NCBI RefSeq assembly: GCF_008831285.2
Contig: NC_045140.1
Span: forward strand, 289,528 to 353,527
DNA: 64,000 nt
Direction of reading: 5' to 3'
Source of the DNA: Nymphaea colorata
Lineage: Eukaryota > Streptophyta > Magnoliopsida > Nymphaeales > Nymphaeaceae
The notes below the pieces were generated by a model. It saw only the letters and a program-made list of their open reading frames with translations, had not been told where the DNA came from and ran no database searches. Below are positions 22,301 through 32,983 of this stretch, piece after piece. The position numbers and the translations under genes are program-made. Within the stretch, counting starts at the first letter, position 1. Every line of letters starts with the position of its first letter.

Positions 22301-24118
22301 AATCACTAAGAATAAACTTGAAGCAAATATGTAAACTATTTTCCAAGTGAAGGTAGGACCATGGATGATGTAAGTGGATATTGGTCTTCATTGCTAGTGA
22401 TTCTCCAATAAAATTGTAAAAATTGCTCTTCCTTTCTAAACTTACATAACGTTGGACTTATTTGCCTAATTAATAATTATTTAAGATAGAGTTATAAATA
22501 GTTATTACCATTTCTTGAAGAAGGTTAGTGGAAGATTACTTTTGACTTATATAAACTTTTGGTGAGAATCTTGGGCTGTTAGATGCACTTAATACATCAT
22601 GAGCACAAAGAAAGGTGTCATCCAAAACGCCTGTGCATTTTGAAGTGGTAGCAAGTGATTACAACAATTGCAGAAAGCTGTCAAGTAGATCTTTAGAATA
22701 AGCTTAACTGCCATTGAAGCATATGCCAACTCAACTTAAGATCTTATCAATGCTTTCCCAGGCATAGAAAGCCTAGCAATCGTTTTTTTATAAATGACGC
22801 TTTCTCTGAAATACTCCCAGATGGACGTTTCTAGTGCAAAAATTCAATGTGTTGTGTGGTCATCAATGGGGGCACCATCCAATTCACGGTTGCTCAAAAG
22901 CTTGTCAAGTAAAAGATAAGTTTCACAGGGTTGGTCATGCCACACCACACTGCAGGCAAGCAGAGTTTTGCAGACTCAGTCCAAGTTGCAGATGGTATAA
23001 GAACACCATAAAAATTCGAGTTATGTGCATCCAGGTAGCTCTGAACTGGTAGAATTTTGAATCTTGAAGCCCCAGCTGGATCATGGGATTTCTTGGAAGT
23101 CAGTCGTGACATAAAAGCCATACGGATAACAAGCCTGGATCAACTAAAGGTCAAGACTAGAGAAGTTGCATAAGCTCTTCTGTGAGAGGACGAAACTGTC
23201 AAGGCCAAATACATTACTGTACTTTTTATACAGAATGAATCATACTCAAAATAGAAAGAACATATGAAAGATGGATTATCAAACAGGAAACTGCTTGTTG
23301 CTTTACCATAAGTTGAGGGGTACAACATTCCACAGATGAAAGTTTTAACCAGTCATCAGATACATGCAAAAGAATTACCTTAAAAAAAAAGAGATTATAG
23401 ATGGTGCACAGCAAGCAGGAAGCAAATGGATTGCTAACCCATACTTGGCATGTGCTTTTCCAGAAGCATTGCACAGGATGTACGATGCCATAATATGAAG
23501 TACGTAACTGCTTGCCTTGAAGTCACATCGTCACACATCCTAACACTCGAAGAGGCAAGATGTTGGCATAGATAAGAGGTACTCTTGCAATAGGTAACCA
23601 CTAACCAGAATACATCATGTGGAAATAACACAACTGAGATCGGAAATTCAAAGGTAGACGTCTAGAAGACAAAAATAGGATGGTGTCTACACACTTCTCT
23701 CCTACCCGTCATCCTGCCATAAAAAACAACCAGTCAAGAAGACAAACTCATGGCCCAACACATCCTCCAAGCAAGATTAGACATGTGAGTACTCTTCACA
23801 AAGTAGAGTCTCAGTTGCTACATAAAGATAAAGATAAACAAAGACTAACAGATGCAAGAAACAGCTTAAGATGAAAGATAAATTTGACACACTTAAAAAG
23901 TAGATCAAATTAAACAAGTTGATGCATTTCGTCTATACCGAGAAAAAGTGAATACTACAACCATATGCAAAGAGTAGTGGCTCAACCATGGCAAAGCCCC
24001 TTAATACAAAATAAGCAGAACAGTGTGAAGTATATTTCAAGCTATCAACGAATATGAAGGCTCATCAGCATTGAATATCAATTATGCAAAAAACACTAAA
24101 CTCTACAAGACACATCCA
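19378..24118. other. Intergenic, no supported gene
   Basis: AT-rich sequence with poly-pyrimidine stretches (for example 21050-21190) and no frame that looks like a plant gene. 22840-23230 can be read, with several stops, as something loosely like a gypsy protease region (GGTIQFTVAQKLV). I consider this too weak to call. Confidence 0.5.
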
Positions 24119-24168
24119 TGTCAGAATGTGTTAAGAGATGCTGATGTCAGAATGTGTTAAGAGATGCT
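24119..24168. repeat. 24-bp tandem repeat at the relic LTR start
   Basis: ATGTCAGAATGTGTTAAGAG occurs twice in tandem with its GATGCT tail. The TGTTAAGAGATGC part is a plausible LTR start for the copia relic that follows, so the short duplication may include an LTR edge. Confidence 0.8.
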
Positions 24169-26030
24169 TGATCTAGCATGTCCACGTCCATAATGTTGTA
24201 CCTTGTATTGATTCGTTTCATCAAACATTGTATAACCTTTTATAGCGAATGGAATTAGGTCATCGCCAGTCCACTTTGAGTTGGTTTTTGTGCTTCTGCA
24301 GATATTTATTAAACGGCTGGATTGCAGCAAAAATTTCACGGTATCAGAGCAGGATCAGAAGTCTCTGATTTCTTCCAAAAGGTTATGCCTAAAGAGTTCT
24401 GAGGTTGTCTCCAAATGAAGAAAAAAAATTTCTCTTCATAAAGGTCTTCTTTCTTCACTTCATTATTCTTTTGGTCTGTCATTGTCTGTTGTTGAAAACC
24501 CTAAGGCCTAAAGTGTCTCAGACCGCTTCTTTGTTTCACTCCTATACAATATCTGAATCTTATCAATATATTGTCTTTGTTTACCTGTTGATTTCACGCC
24601 TGACAATTGGTCAGCTTTTGATTCCAGTTTCACAGAAGGGATCTTAGCCACTGTTTTATAACTTTGAAAGCCAGCCGTTCAAGAACATTTTATGTAGTGT
24701 AAAATTCAGATTGTATCATTGAAGCTGTTGATCCACTATATGGTCCGAAAACAAACCTACATCATCTTAATCAGGGTTTTGATTCCTTTTAAAAGAGAGA
24801 GAAAAAAAAAAAAGACGACCTGCAACTGAGGCACTGCAGCAACTGCTCTGACTTTTATTGCCTCAGCAGACTGAAATCTGTAACATGGAATTATTTTGAA
24901 ACCTGAAACTTCTCTTATATCCTGAAACCTGAAAGCTTTCATGTTCTGAGACTTTCTGAAATCTGAAATCCAAAATTTTCAGACTTTCAATCCAAAAATT
25001 CAGTCCTTGGTTCAGCAGGCTAAAAACATGAAAGTTCCTTACATTCTGGGATCTGAGAATTCAGATTCTGACATTTCCTGAAATCTGAATTGTCAGACCA
25101 AATACTTTCTCCACGAAAAAATGGATTACTCATCTTCTTCTGAACTGTGCTCCAATTTCCCAAGTCAGCTTCTTTTCTGAAATGCTCAATCACTAAATCC
25201 TTTGACCTAGAAAAATGCATTCCTCCTTACATAAGGAGCCAATATCTCCCTGGGCATCTGGATGGATCAATCCCAGCCCCACCACAATTTATTTCAGAGG
25301 AAAAGAAAATGAAAACGGCATCATTTCAACAAAAATTTTGTGAAATCTTGAGTATCTTGGATGAAGGTAGATTAAGCATTGGTCATGTACGTCACCTACA
25401 CTTTGTCAAACAAGAGGTGTTGTTCTCGATGCCTGATGATTGTTTAGATGCAGAATTACGGAGTAAAAGCTGACTCAGACATGCACTCAAATGCCAGAGG
25501 AGAGAATTTTTGCCTCAAGCAGGAATTTCAGACATTGAAGGAAAAAATCATGTCAATCACAGAGAATGCAAATGGGGTAAAGAGCATCTCAAATCAGCTA
25601 GCTGGCTCTTGTCAGAATGAGGTTTCATTAAATATAAGGTTCGATTAACCTTGAGTGGCCTAAGATTCGACATTGTCATGCCTGTTTTCACTATCAAACG
25701 ATGGACACCCGGCACTTCCTACACCACCCTACCAAGCAGGGGACAGGGGCAGAAAGAGCCACTTGGACAGGAAAGGAAGTCATCCTAGACCTCGGCTTTG
25801 GAAAGCATTTGGCCCAAGAAGATTTTCTTGCTATCGACCACCACCTTCGGGCCAACGTTTTATTATAACTTACGAATCAAGTAGAACATTTAGGAGGTAC
25901 CCCAGTAGCATTTGCTGTCTGAACAGACAGGACAAATTAGGGTAAATGGTCTGCTTTGGGGGAAAGTGTAGATCGACCCAGTTTATTCTATTGATCGGCC
26001 TCAATAGCGTGAGATCAAGAAAGGACAGTG
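24130..26030 (+). mobile_element. Copia retrotransposon relic (LTR end, PBS, decayed gag)
   Basis: At 24339-24350, CGGTATCAGAGC matches the initiator tRNA-Met primer site at 11 of 12 positions and directly follows ...AAATTTCA, an LTR end in CA. The LTR would start at a TGTTAAGAG near 24131 or 24155 (about 185-210 bp). From about 25130 a broken plus-strand gag is readable: SNFPSQLLF, SQYLPGHLDGSIPAPPQF, then QEFQTLKEKIMSITENANG and VKSISNQLAG. A Gly/Arg-poor remnant of the zinc-knuckle zone follows (GKHLAQEDF, DHHLRANV) and then GGTPVAFAV. Protease and pol are absent. Many stops and frameshifts mark it as old. It ends within about 100 bp of a host exon. Confidence 0.7.
24339..24350 (+). other. 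Primer-binding site of the copia relic
   Basis: CGGTATCAGAGC, one mismatch from the canonical TGGTATCAGAGC. It lies directly after the CA end of the putative LTR and about 780 bp before recognisable gag. Confidence 0.7.
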
Positions 26031-26423
26031 GAAGGGATAAGTTAGAATCCTCCATAGACATCGATATGGAACACCAGAAGAGGGAAAAGAGAACAAAATG
26101 AAGGGGGAGGAATAAAAACCTGCACCGTCTGCGGAGTTTGAGATAGCATGGCTTCGAGATTCGACACTCTGGAATCTAGGAAGCCAAATTTATCTTTCAC
26201 CTGAAAAATACGAAGAGGAAGGGAATCAGAATCTTGAAAAGGATAACAAAAATCCAAGGTAAGAAGATTGGTTTTATACTTTCTTTCCTCCTTCTGACTA
26301 CATTCATACCTGAGAAGAAGTAGAATGATGGGCGGCCCACAAATCTCTCCAAACAAAATGGGAAATTGCGGCGCCGGTGGTCGCAAATCCAAGCGTGAAG
26401 AAGAGAAGCCGAGTTCTCAGCAT
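25877..26423 (-). CDS. Small single-pass membrane protein gene, 3' end uncertain
   Basis: Exon 1 (26423-26310) encodes 38 residues starting MLRTRLLFFTLGFATTGAAI, a positively charged start followed by a hydrophobic segment (residues 6-23), then SHFVWRDLWAAHH. The donor is GTATGA. Exon 2 (26200-26120, after TTTTTCAG) continues in frame with 27 residues that look helical (KDKFGFLDSRVSNLEAMLSQ). The pattern of an N-terminal signal anchor plus a short coiled coil fits small plant membrane proteins of unknown function. A possible exon 3 (25918-25877, acceptor CTGTCTGTTCAG, 13 residues then TGA) would give 78 residues. However, it lies antisense to copia gag sequence, so the original end may be elsewhere. 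The donor of exon 2 (GTTTTT) is weak. Confidence 0.55.
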
Positions 26424-27101
26424 TTTCGCCCCACGCACGTCCCGAGCACTGCCTTTCGGTCTACCTCCGGCCTCCCTCTCTCTCTCTGTCCCGTCCTTCG
26501 GAATTCGCCGATAATTTACGTCTCCTTACTCCAAATTCTCGGTAGCTGAAACCATGCTTGGCAAGCAAATCCGTGACTGACTCGATCAGCAGATGCTCGG
26601 GTCATTCGGTCAGACTTGATTGGTCGATTCCGTCGACTATTCAAAAATAACTATAATGTATTTTTACTACAGCCGAATCACGATTCCGGGTGAGTCAAGT
26701 CAAATTAGGGGCGAGCTGGATCAAACCTTAACGGGTGGTCGGATTTATAGGCAATCCAAGCTGACTCGTGTGATTCCTGAGTCAGCCCAACGAATTTGCC
26801 AATATGGTTGAACTGATTATGTGCAAACACAGGTGGTCTAGATTAGCGGTCAACAGACTCCTTTTTAAATGTTTATTTAGGAGAAACCTTGGTGTAAAAC
26901 CTTCAAGGCTATATTATCATGTCTCCAAAGTTATAGCTTATTTCTAGTTTACTCAAGCATTGTGTTTGTCATTGTTAGCAATCTAGATGAATAGCACACT
27001 GAAACATAACAATAGCCACAAGATTCAAATCTCGAATTCCTTAGATGCGAAGTGCCTTGCCGCCCAGTTACACTATGCCTCTTGAGGTAGACAATTAGAC
27101 T

Positions 27102-27311
27102 CAGGGGTGGAGGGAGGGGAGGGCCCGCCTAGGCCATGGCCCCACCCCAATCAATTTTTTTTAAAAAAAAATCTAGTGTAAAAATTGATTTTTTTTTTTT
27201 GTTTCAATGTATTTTTTGAATATAAGTTCAATTTGGCCCTACCCAAATCCAATCCACAAAACCTAGTTCCCATTTGGCCTGCCCTTGTGGAAAATCCTGG
27301 CTCCGCCCCTG
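27102..27311. mobile_element. hAT-type miniature element with 8-bp target duplication
   Basis: Ends CAGGGGTGGAG and, at the other side, CTCCGCCCCTG form terminal inverted repeats (10 of 11 match). The 210-bp body is flanked by ATTAGACT on both sides (27094-27101 and 27312-27319). An 8-bp duplication and C-A-G/C-T-G ends are hallmarks of hAT elements. There is no coding capacity, so it is non-autonomous. Confidence 0.88.
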
Positions 27312-27562
27312 ATTAGACTCCTTATCGTGGACCATCTGGCTCTGACCATTGCATTGGTTTGGAGAAGAAAGTGTCTCAACTCTTTATCCCGGTTCTTTTT
27401 TTCAGATTTTAGTTGGAGAGATTACTTCAGGTTGAGAGACTTTGTAGCTTGTTTGAACTATCTAAATTCGAAGGCAATTCCTCTATCATATGGTCTTGGC
27501 ATGGCATGCTAGCAGAGTCTCTAAGATTTGAACAAGCGACTAGCCACTGCTGGCCCAACCAA

Positions 27563-27699
27563 CTATGCCGAACCCATGAAGACAAGTTCAACTCAAAAGG
27601 AAATGCATGGCTTGTAACACGTAGTAAGTACTATGCCGAACCCATGAAGACAAGTTCAACTCAAAAGGAAATGCATGGCTTGTAACACGTAGTAAGTAC
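27563..27699. repeat. 68-bp perfect tandem duplication
   Basis: CTATGCCGAACCCATGAAGA... through GTAGTAAGTA occurs twice in direct succession (27563-27630 and 27631-27699), lying between the two hAT-type elements. Confidence 0.95.
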
Positions 27700-27737
27700 A
27701 TGGTTTAATGGCTTCTAAAATGGTAGGACGTTTAGCA

Positions 27738-27914
27738 CAGTGGCAGAGCAAAAAAAAATTGTTGGAGGGGCACATGTTTAGGAACATTTACATTTGAAGG
27801 GGAACCTATATATGTATAAAAATAAATATTAAATTTCTCAATATAAAAATAAACGAATTTTAAAGAGCTGGTGTGGGCAACTGCCCACCCCAGCCACATG
27901 TGGCTACGCCACTG
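27738..27914. mobile_element. Second hAT-type miniature element with 8-bp target duplication
   Basis: 177 bp with ends CAGTGGCAGAGC and GGCTACGCCACTG (inverted repeats, about 10 of 12). The flanks are GTTTAGCA at 27730-27737 and GTTTAGCA at 27915-27922. The interior is AT-rich and non-coding. Confidence 0.92.
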
Positions 27915-28162
27915 GTTTAGCACACGTTCCATATGATTTGAAGCATGACCGTAGGATAAAAAACAATTGGAAGTTTAGCGTACTTTTCACACAACCAGGT
28001 TCAACATAAGCATATATTTAGAACAATATAAACTTCTTTCTACATGAGCATAAACTCATTTCCCATATAGTATAGTTATAGTGGGTTATCGAGAAGCTTA
28101 ATACACTCTAAATGTAAATTCTGAAAACAGAAATCAGTGAGTGGGTTACCTCTTTGATTAGA

Positions 28163-28492
28163 TGGTTCATTTTTTACTTTATGTATCGCTAAAAACCATC
28201 TCAAAAGGTGCATTTTCGATGACTAGTTACTTGTATTTCAAAAGATGTTGGTGATGGCTAGTTGCTTGGTCATGGTTTTAACCATTGAATGCACCTTTTG
28301 CGATGGTTTTAGCGACACAAAATGAAAGAATAATCATTCGACTATAGAGATAGCAGGCTGATTACAATTATTCTATTGCAGTGCACTTTTATGCACCTTT
28401 TGGGATGGTTTTAGCGACACAAAATGAAAAAATAATCATTAGGCTATAGAGGTAGCAGGCTGATTACAATTATTCTATTGCAATGCACTTTT
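28163..28492. repeat. Foldback (MITE-like) element with duplicated right arm
   Basis: The left arm (28167-28212, with ATCGCTAAAAACCATCTC and AAAAGGTGCAT) is the inverted complement of the right arm (28288-28330, ATGCACCTTTTGCGATGG then TTTTAGCGACAC). The right arm with its flank is repeated in tandem 102 bp further on (28391-28492). A diverged relative is at 63235-63370. Target duplications could not be fixed. Confidence 0.7.
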
Positions 28493-28697
28493 AGCAAAAT
28501 ATCTCAATAGAAAGTATACTTTCATGCTTAAAATTACCTCACGGCAAGGAGATTATACTATTATAATGTGTAAATATTATTAAGCAGTGAACCCTTGAAA
28601 TATTACATATATGCAAAAACGGCATAAACCTTTTCACTAAAAAAGTATTCATTGGGATGAATACGCAGGTGTATATATATGTGATTGCATGCGTGTG

Positions 28698-28701
<4 letters not shown>

Positions 28702-28758
<57 letters not shown>
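28702..28758. repeat. (TA)n microsatellite
   Basis: About 28 uninterrupted AT dinucleotides directly followed by GGGTTAGG. Confidence 0.98.
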
Positions 28759-28762
<4 letters not shown>

Positions 28763-29217
28763 TAGGTAGAGGATGAAAGAGGTTGTCAGCTGGGTTCATT
28801 TATAGTTTGAGTGGTGGGGCAAAATTAAGGCTGGGCAACCCGCAGGGCCTGAGTCCTAGGGACACAGTCAGTATATGGACTGCAACTCAACGCATTTTCT
28901 TTTCCCTACTTCCCCAGCAATCCATCTCCTTTCATCAAACCTCCATTCAAAGATGCAATTGTGTAGAGTCTACAAACAAACCTGCAAATGTTCTATTTCT
29001 AATTGAAAAACTTCAATAGTAGTTGGGGGAGTTCAACAATGAAACCCTCCATGGCGGCCAAGGCTTTTGACCACACGCTCCCTCCAATTGAAATATTGGA
29101 AGAAGAAGAGGAATTTCCATTAAAACCCTTTGCTGCTGTACATGGGTAGGAACATGGACTTTTTCTACAACTCCTTTTCTCTAGTTAATATTTGGGACAA
29201 AGCCTAGCCTATAGTTA

Positions 29218-29700
29218 GAGGTGTTCACAAGCCGAGTTTAAGCCTGAGCTTGAGCTTGGCTTGATAAGAAGGCTGGAATTCAGTTCAAGGTTTAGACATG
29301 CTCTTTTGTGTAGCTTGGAGTGTCACTCTCATTACTCTTCAATCTCTGTCCTGGTAACCTTCTTTTTTGCATGTCACATGGAGTTGATACCCGAAACATT
29401 CGAATTGGAGATTGGCATAGGTTTAGCTTGAGTTGAGTTAAGCCACTCATTAAAAAAAAGGACTTTTTACATAAGATGAAGACAAGAAAACCCTAAGACA
29501 CACATTTCTATAGTCACAACAAGCTCAATGATATTTTTTTTTATAAATGCAAAACATTTTTTTCATACTATCACAAACAAACCTGTCAAGCTCAACTCGA
29601 TTATTTGAACGAATTTATTTCTTTAACTCAAACTCGATTTATTTAATAAACAAATCAAGCTCAAGCGAAAGCTTAAGCGTTCGAGTTAAGCCCCAATTGG
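29218..29700. repeat. Worn dispersed repeat of the 'CAAGCTCAAG' type
   Basis: Starts GTGTTCACAAGCCGAG with GAGCTTGAGCTTGGCTTG, and ends with the partly complementary AATCAAGCTCAAGC... GTTCGAGTTAAGCC. Such alternating AGCTC/GAGCT words are common at plant interspersed repeats. The borders and the class of element are not defined. Confidence 0.35.
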
Positions 29701-29985
29701 CTCGACGGTTGAAGACTCTACCCATAATTGTATGGTAATAAAGCACATGCAGCCGGCGATGGCACCGGGGAAGCTCGAACCCCGGCCTGTCCCCAGCACT
29801 ACGCCGGATCATCGTCCTCCTTTCTTTCCAGCCAGGGAAGCCTCGAACGAGAAAAAAAGGCGTCCGAGTGGCGGCTGGGTCCCGTTTGCAGGACCCACTG
29901 GCTCCGCGCTCGCTTCCTTTTAGTTCTTCCCCCTCGGCAAAACCTTTCAAGCGCTAAACCCTCCATTTTTCGCCCGTCTGTCTAC

Positions 29986-32920
29986 ATGTCTGGGGTCGCC
30001 GTTCCTGAGGGCCACGCCACCGCGGTGGCTCTGGTGATTCCGGGCAGTCCAACGGAGTTCGCCGATGGAGAAGAGATGAAGGCTGGAACTCACAAGAACC
30101 TCAGCGGAGCTCTCGAGGGCAAACTGGACGCGTTGGTGTTCTCTGGACGGTTAGAGGTGCGGGACTCGGTCTGTGGCGAAGCAGAGGCGATGCGACGGTC
30201 GGAGGCCGACAAAAAGGGCGTATGTTGTCCTTCCGGGATGCAAGAGACCGTTGCAGGAGTGGTTTCGGATTCTGCCTGTTGGTGCCAAATGAATGGTGAA
30301 GGAAGGAAAGATGTCACTGGACATGTGTTGGATGGCAAAGAAACAGCGGAGTCTCTTACTATGGTGACTAAATCCAGCTTAGAGGGTCGAGATAGTGGGG
30401 AGTTGAAGGAACCTGTTGAAGTCAAAGAGGAAGCACCAAACAATTTCCTGGAGAGCACGAAAAGCCTCGGTAAATATGAGGCAACTTCTGCAGCATCCGA
30501 AAGGTCGACGGGAAACATTCCAAACTATCAGTTCGAGTTCGACCCACAAGGGGAATTGTTAGAACAGATACCAGGACATGAGGCAAACGATATAAATGAC
30601 TCAGAGTTCTCTGTAAGAGGACAACAGATTTGTAGTAACTCTTTTGTTGATGATCACATAGAAACCCTTGAAAGTCTCGAGACGACGAAAGATAAATTAT
30701 TAGCATTAAAGGGGGCCACGTTTTCCAGTGAATGTCTCAAGGAAACTGATGAGAAGGAATTTTCTTGTGATGGCAGTGGCATTCCTTTCGAGAACGTTTC
30801 GACGTCCCATAAGACAAGAGATACTCTTAATGTTGAGTTGAGTTCTTCAATCTTGACTGATTGTGGGACGAATAAAAAATGTTCGAATAATTACAGTATT
30901 GAAGAGTTACTGGCATTGAGATTAACTAATGTTGAAGGACAGCAGGAAAGATGGACTTATATCTATAGTCATCTTGGACCTGTTGCTCGTGAGCTTGATG
31001 AAATCGCAGCTTCTGAACAGCCAAGGAAAAGCCGGGACAACGTGGATAGAAAGCAACGAAAAAAAGGCCTCAAAGATTCAGTACCAGAGGTTTCGTGTTT
31101 CCAGGTTTCACATACTGACGAAATCTCAGCTTCTGAACAGCCAAGGAAAAGCCGGAAGAACGTGGATAGAAAGCAACGAAGAAGAAAGCTCAAGGATGCA
31201 GTTCCAGAGGTTTCGTGTTCCCAGGTTTCACACACTGATTCTCGTCTATTTGGTATCGTCCCCTCCATCTCGATTTAATTTCCGAGAAACTCATATAATG
31301 GATTTGCTCTGATTATCTGACGCTGAAGTATTGGGTTTGATGATCGGCAGATGTCAAAAAATAAGGTCATTGCATATCCTGTTTCGTACATTGCTTAAGT
31401 TTGTACAGGTTCTTGCCTTAGGATTTCGTTAGAGCGAACCATCTTTTTCTTACTTGATTTGAGTACTTTGGTTTGGCGTTTGTTGGTTGTTTAGGTAACC
31501 CATAGAGTGAAACCTAACTATATAAACTAATTAGATGTTCTGGTCATGGCATTGGCAATAATGTTGCCCTCATTTTGAGATGAAGAAAAGTTTATGATAC
31601 TCACATAGGTTTAGCTACTGTTTTAGTAAATGTGTCCACATTTTAACTTTCCTGTCTTTCTTTTGTTTATTCGTTGATATCAGTACGGATAGTTGAACCT
31701 GGGCAGGTCTTCATGCCAGAAAGTAAAATTGATTACATTGACATTTGGCCTTCCAGATATGCAATATGCAGACTGATGTTAATATGGATTCCTAATCCAT
31801 ATGTACAGTCTGTGATTCTAGGTTCTTATATATACTTTTTTTTTCTGTATACAGCCTTCCAGATAGGTAATGCAGACTGATGTTAATATGGATTCCTAAT
31901 CCATATGTACAGTCTGTGATTCTAGGTTCTTATATATACTTTTTTTTTCTGTATACACTATTGTGAAGTTAGCAACTAGTTGGCTGACTAGTCCATGTAG
32001 TTGATGACTGGCCACCTCTATTCCACATTGATCTAGTCGGCTGGGCCATGGGGTTCATGGCCGGTTGACTGATTTGGTAGATTTTTTAGTCTTAGTTGCA
32101 TTTACTACTCATTTTCCTTTTCATTTTTTTGTTCCTCTCTCTCTCTCTCTGTCTCTCTGTATAAGACCGTGCTGTATATATCCGTACATCCCATGGTTGA
32201 CAGCCACTTGACTTAGGTAGATGGGTCTTAGTTGCAATTATTAGTTATTCTCCTCTTTTCCTTTCTGTTAGTGTGTGTGTGTGTGTATATACACACACGC
32301 CCACACACACAGAGTGAGCATGCTAACTAGCTACTAGCTAGTTAGTTACATTTTGGTACTTACCAACTAGCTAGTTCAGTAGTTTTGTTTACCTACCTTT
32401 ATTCCATATATAATTATATATATATAATTATATATATATATCACTTGGATTGATTATAAGTTATAACTGACTAGTGAATTACTAATAGTATAAGGCCTTC
32501 ATTGACTTGTGCCTGAGTGCCGATTTTGACAACTTTGCATATACATATCATTGGTTGCATCAGTCTTAGTTATAAAAAATGGAACTTGGATACAAGTAGG
32601 TCGCTCAAAAATGCTAGTTAGGACTAGTCGATTTGAGTTGGTCCAAGTATGAAAAAAAAAAAAAAACAAAAGCACAACCAGATATAGAAAGTCATATATG
32701 AACACATAGTTACGTAAAAAACACATATAGATATACACTTTAAAAGCAGATATCAAAAAGCAAAAAGCACATACAGTTAAATACAGCCACAAACATATAC
32801 ATATACATATATATATAGAAAGTCATATATGAACACATAGTTACATAGAAAAAACACATATAGATATACACTTTAAAAGCAGATATCAAAAAGCACATAC
32901 AGTTAAATACAGCCACAAAC

Positions 32921-32983
<63 letters not shown>

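Noticed and set aside
22834-23250. Possible gypsy protease-like relic (GGTIQFTVAQKLV)
   Set aside because: Only weak similarity with several stops and no flanking gypsy domains; could be chance.
31674-31880. Open frame in GEMIN2 intron 1
   Set aside because: It spans the 104-bp duplication, has no homology, and joining it would break the GEMIN2 frame.
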